From Planctomycetota bacterium (GTDB lineage: Bacteria > Planctomycetota > Phycisphaerae > Phycisphaerales > UBA1924), in the NCBI GenBank assembly GCA_018242605.1, contig JAFEBP010000006.1:62001-126000 (forward strand): a stretch of DNA of 64,000 nt. The letters run 5' to 3'. A program made the position numbers and the translations under genes. Positions 61,169 through 64,000 of this stretch are shown piece by piece. The notes below the pieces were generated by a model. The model was not told where the DNA came from, made no database searches, and was given only the letters and a program-made list of their open reading frames with translations. Every line of letters starts with the position of its first letter. The first letter of the stretch is position 1.

Positions 61169-63319
61169 ATGAGCACCGCACCCGCCATCACTCCACAGCC
61201 TTCACTGCTGCCCTCTTGGCTGCACCGCTTGCACTCCATCCGCGGGTACATCGTGCCGGTGGGCTTTGTCTCGCTGCTCGTGGTGTTGCTCGTGCCGCTG
61301 CCCCCGGCGGTGATGGACGTGCTGATCTCGCTCAATATCTCGCTCTCGCTCATTATCCTGCTGACCACGATCTACATGGATCACCCGCTGGACTTCAGCG
61401 TGTTCCCATCCTTGCTGCTGGCCACCACCCTGTTCCGGCTGGTGCTCAACATCGCTTCCACGCGCCTGATCCTCTCCGCCAACGCCAACACGCCCGAGGA
61501 GGCGGCGACTGTCGCGGGCCACGTCATCATGGCGTTCGGCAACTTCGTGGCGGGCAACTCGCTCTTTGTGGGCGTCGTCATCTTCCTGGTGGTCGTCATC
61601 GTGCAGTTCATGGTGATCACCAAGGGCGCCACCCGCATCAGCGAAGTGGCCGCCCGGTTCACCCTGGACGCCATGCCCGGCAAGCAGATGGCGATCGACA
61701 GCGATCTGAACGCCGGCACGATCAACGAGGCCGAGGCACGCCGCCGGCGCGAACGCATCTCGCAAGAAGCCGACTTCTTCGGCGCCATGGACGGTGCCAG
61801 CAAGTTCGTCCGGGGCGATGCCGTCGCGGGCCTGATCATCACCGTCATCAACGTCATCGGCGGTTTTGCCGTGGGGATCATCCAGCGGGGCTGGGACGCC
61901 GGCAAGACCGCAGAGGTGTTCACCAAGCTCACCATCGGCGACGGCATCTCCGCGCAGATCCCATCGTTCGTCATCTCGATCGCCGCGGCGTTGATCGTGA
62001 CGCGGTCGGGCAGCAAGGCGCAGCTCGGCACCGAACTCACCGATCAGGTCACCAGCCAGCCGCGCGGCTTGTATATCACCGCCGGCTTCCTGTGCCTGCT
62101 GGCCCTGACGCCGCTGCCCACGATTCCGCTGCTCACCACCGCCTTGGCACTCTCGGGGATCGCCTTCAGCATGAACCGGTCGACCAAGGCCAAGGCGGCG
62201 CAGTCGGCCAAGGCCGAGGAAGCGGCCAAGGCGCCCGAGCCCCCGCCGGTGGAGAACCTGCTCAAGGTCGACACGATGGAGTTGGAGGTCGGTTACGGCC
62301 TAGTCCAACTCGTGGACGCGGCCCACGGCGGCGATCTGCTCGAGCGCATCGCCGCGATCCGGCGGCAGTTGGCGGTAGAACTGGGCCTGGTGATGCCTCC
62401 GGTCCGCATTCGGGACAACATGCAGTTGCCCAGCAGCGAGTACCGCATCAAGATCCGCGGCAATCCGGTTTCGACGGGCCAGACCAAGCCAGGCAAGTTG
62501 CTCGCGATGGATTCTGGCCTGACCTCGGGCCGGATCGACGGCGAGCACACCAAGGAGCCGGCGTTCGGGCTGGACGCCTGGTGGATCGACCCTTCTCTGC
62601 GCACCCGCGCCGAGACCATGAACTACACCGTGGTCGATCCGGTGAGCGTGCTGGGAACCCACCTCACCGAGGTTGTCCGCAAGCACGCCGATGAACTACT
62701 CACCCGCGATGAGGTCGGCAACCTGTTGGAGCAACTCAAGCAGAAGGCCCCCAAGCTCGTGGAAGAAGCGATCCCGGCGATCATCAAGCCGGTGGAGTTG
62801 CAAAAGGTGCTGCAGGGGCTGCTCCGCGAGCGGGTGCCGATCCGCGATCTGGAGACCATTCTCGAGACCCTGGTGGAATGGGGAGCCAAGACCAAGGACG
62901 TCGACGTGCTCATCGAGTACGTCCGCAACGCCCTGCGGCGCACCATCTGCCAGCAGTACGCCATGCCCGGCGACACGGGCAAGCCGCGGATCGTCTGCGT
63001 CACGCTCGACCCGACATTCGAGGATCAGGTCAACGCGTACGTCGACCGTGGGCCGGCGGGCACGACGATCAACATGCCCGCGCGGATCGCTTCCCGGCTC
63101 GCGGACCACGTTGTCCGCGCCATGCAGCCGGTGGTCAGCGCGGGCCACACGCCGGTGGTCATCGCCTCGCCGCAGGTGCGGGCGGTGGTGCGCCAGATCG
63201 TGGAGCCGCACCTGCCGTCACTGGCGGTGCTCGGGTACAACGAGATCGTCGCGGGCGTGGATGTGGAATCCATGGCTCTGGTCATGCCGCCGGAGGAGAC
63301 CATTCGGGCCGCGGCGTAG
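61169..63319 (+). CDS. flhA: Flagellar export protein FlhA
   Basis: The 716-residue protein has eight membrane helices in its N-terminal half. The FHIPEP family signature covers ARFTLDAMPGKQMAIDSDLN. The cytoplasmic domain begins around residue 360 and contains YGLVQLVDAAHGGDLLERIA and AYVDRGPAGTTINMP. FlhA docks substrate-chaperone complexes and uses proton flow. It is the last flagellar gene in the window; flhF and fleN/ylxH, which often follow, are not present. Confidence 0.97.
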   Translation: MSTAPAITPQPSLLPSWLHRLHSIRGYIVPVGFVSLLVVLLVPLPPAVMDVLISLNISLSLIILLTTIYMDHPLDFSVFPSLLLATTLFRLVLNIASTRLILSANANTPEEAATVAGHVIMAFGNFVAGNSLFVGVVIFLVVVIVQFMVITKGATRISEVAARFTLDAMPGKQMAIDSDLNAGTINEAEARRRRERISQEADFFGAMDGASKFVRGDAVAGLIITVINVIGGFAVGIIQRGWDAGKTAEVFTKLTIGDGISAQIPSFVISIAAALIVTRSGSKAQLGTELTDQVTSQPRGLYITAGFLCLLALTPLPTIPLLTTALALSGIAFSMNRSTKAKAAQSAKAEEAAKAPEPPPVENLLKVDTMELEVGYGLVQLVDAAHGGDLLERIAAIRRQLAVELGLVMPPVRIRDNMQLPSSEYRIKIRGNPVSTGQTKPGKLLAMDSGLTSGRIDGEHTKEPAFGLDAWWIDPSLRTRAETMNYTVVDPVSVLGTHLTEVVRKHADELLTRDEVGNLLEQLKQKAPKLVEEAIPAIIKPVELQKVLQGLLRERVPIRDLETILETLVEWGAKTKDVDVLIEYVRNALRRTICQQYAMPGDTGKPRIVCVTLDPTFEDQVNAYVDRGPAGTTINMPARIASRLADHVVRAMQPVVSAGHTPVVIASPQVRAVVRQIVEPHLPSLAVLGYNEIVAGVDVESMALVMPPEETIRAAA

Positions 63320-63484
63320 GACGGTGTAGAGGTTATACAGACCTCGATTTCACGTTATCTCGCGTGGACGGAGCCTAGATCTTCCACGTACCCTTCGCAG
63401 TGACGCGTGCGGCCGTGGAAACGGGGCCACTTGACGCACGCGGTCCGGATCCGGAGTAGAGGCGACTCAGCAGGAGAACGTGAC

Positions 63485-64000
63485 GTGAACAAGAGCATTC
63501 TGGTGTGTGCGTGCGCGGTGACTGCGGCGTCGTCCTTCGGCGCCGATTCGGTATCCGTGGCGTTGACGGGCGTGCGCATTCAGAACGGATTGGCGCAGAG
63601 CCGCAGCAGCAACCCTCAGACGCTCACCCCGGCGTACAAGTACTTTATCGATTTCAGCAACGACACCATGGTTCGCGGCCGCAGCGGGCTGCTGTCGATC
63701 CTGTATCCCAATCCGACGCCGCTGGCGACGGTGATGGAGTCGTTCCAGCCGGGGTCTTCCGCCTCGCTGCATTCGTACTCCATCAACCCGACCGGAACGC
63801 ACCCGTTCCAGACCACCGACCAGCCCGTCACGGGCAACACCACGATCAGCGGCATCGCGGTGACATTCGCCATGACGCTCAGTTCGGGCATCGACGCCTC
63901 GAACTTCGCGTACTTCAACATCACCAACGTCGCCATCACGCCTTCGGCGCTGGTGGGCAGCATGGAGTTCACGTCCGGTTCGGTCGTCATTTCCCGCGGC
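63485..64000 (+). CDS. Secreted protein of unknown function (partial, cut by window edge)
   Basis: The frame is open from GTG 63485 to the end of the window (172 codons). A signal peptide spans residues about 1-19 (MNKSILVCACAVTAASSFGA). The rest is rich in Thr, Ser and hydrophobic residues (IDFSNDTMVRGRSGLLSI, TTISGIAVTFAMTLSSG), suggesting a beta-rich secreted domain. AGGAG lies 8 bp before the start. A possible -35 box TTGACG occurs at about 63432, but the -10 is unclear. It is separated from flhA by 165 bp, so it is probably its own transcription unit and not part of the flagellar set. Confidence 0.7.
   Translation, partial: MNKSILVCACAVTAASSFGADSVSVALTGVRIQNGLAQSRSSNPQTLTPAYKYFIDFSNDTMVRGRSGLLSILYPNPTPLATVMESFQPGSSASLHSYSINPTGTHPFQTTDQPVTGNTTISGIAVTFAMTLSSGIDASNFAYFNITNVAITPSALVGSMEFTSGSVVISRG

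Overview
The window is GC-rich chromosomal DNA from a bacterium that looks like a member of the Planctomycetota, most likely class Phycisphaerae. The clues are a surface protein with an N-terminal LEPR-XLL-like motif followed by DUF4347, a lone Tat-exported DUF1501 protein, a secreted beta-helix protein ending in two dockerin-like DxNxDG motifs and a WQGGC tail, and Phycisphaerae-style flagellar genes. No rRNA, tRNA, insertion sequence, phage or CRISPR array was recognised.

Region 1 (1-4965) is an accessory module. A large minus-strand protein, cut by the window edge, has a coiled coil of roughly 450 residues and a zinc-peptidase motif. It is followed by a LysM/peptidoglycan-binding protein and, divergently, a PAAR spike-tip protein. 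The 834 bp between the two strands hold a degenerate direct-repeat array with an almost invariant 18-bp core about every 100 bp. The module looks like the spike, adaptor and cargo of a contractile injection system, but no sheath, tube or ATPase gene is present here.

Region 2 (5024-18450) holds housekeeping and metabolic genes: a PfkB-type sugar kinase, trpE, a membrane acyltransferase, an RfbH/E1-type dehydratase with an intact [2Fe-2S] cysteine pattern, an orphan solute-binding protein, a small unknown protein, a GNAT acetyltransferase, a DUF1501 protein, a prolyl-oligopeptidase-like hydrolase and lgt with an enlarged internal loop.

Region 3 (18450-33854) is dominated by a 3,496-residue surface protein with 23 tandem repeats of about 129 residues, flanked by a strong terminator. 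Then come folE2, with its own terminator and an unexplained terminator-like hairpin in its 5' region, and the secreted beta-helix protein.

Region 4 (33910-63319) carries hrpA, a TPR membrane protein, and one long co-directional flagellar cluster: a FlgN-like chaperone, an FlrB/FlrC-like two-component pair, flgB, flgC, fliE, fliF, fliG, fliH, fliI, fliJ, a MotE/YlxF-like gene, fliK, flgD, a TIGR02530-like gene, flgE, a small membrane protein, fliL, fliN, fliO, fliP, fliQ, fliR, flhB and flhA. A near-consensus sigma-54 promoter lies just before flgB, right after the sigma-54 activator gene. The order matches the Bacillus-type fla/che operon, but fliM is missing from its expected place. The window ends inside a secreted protein gene.
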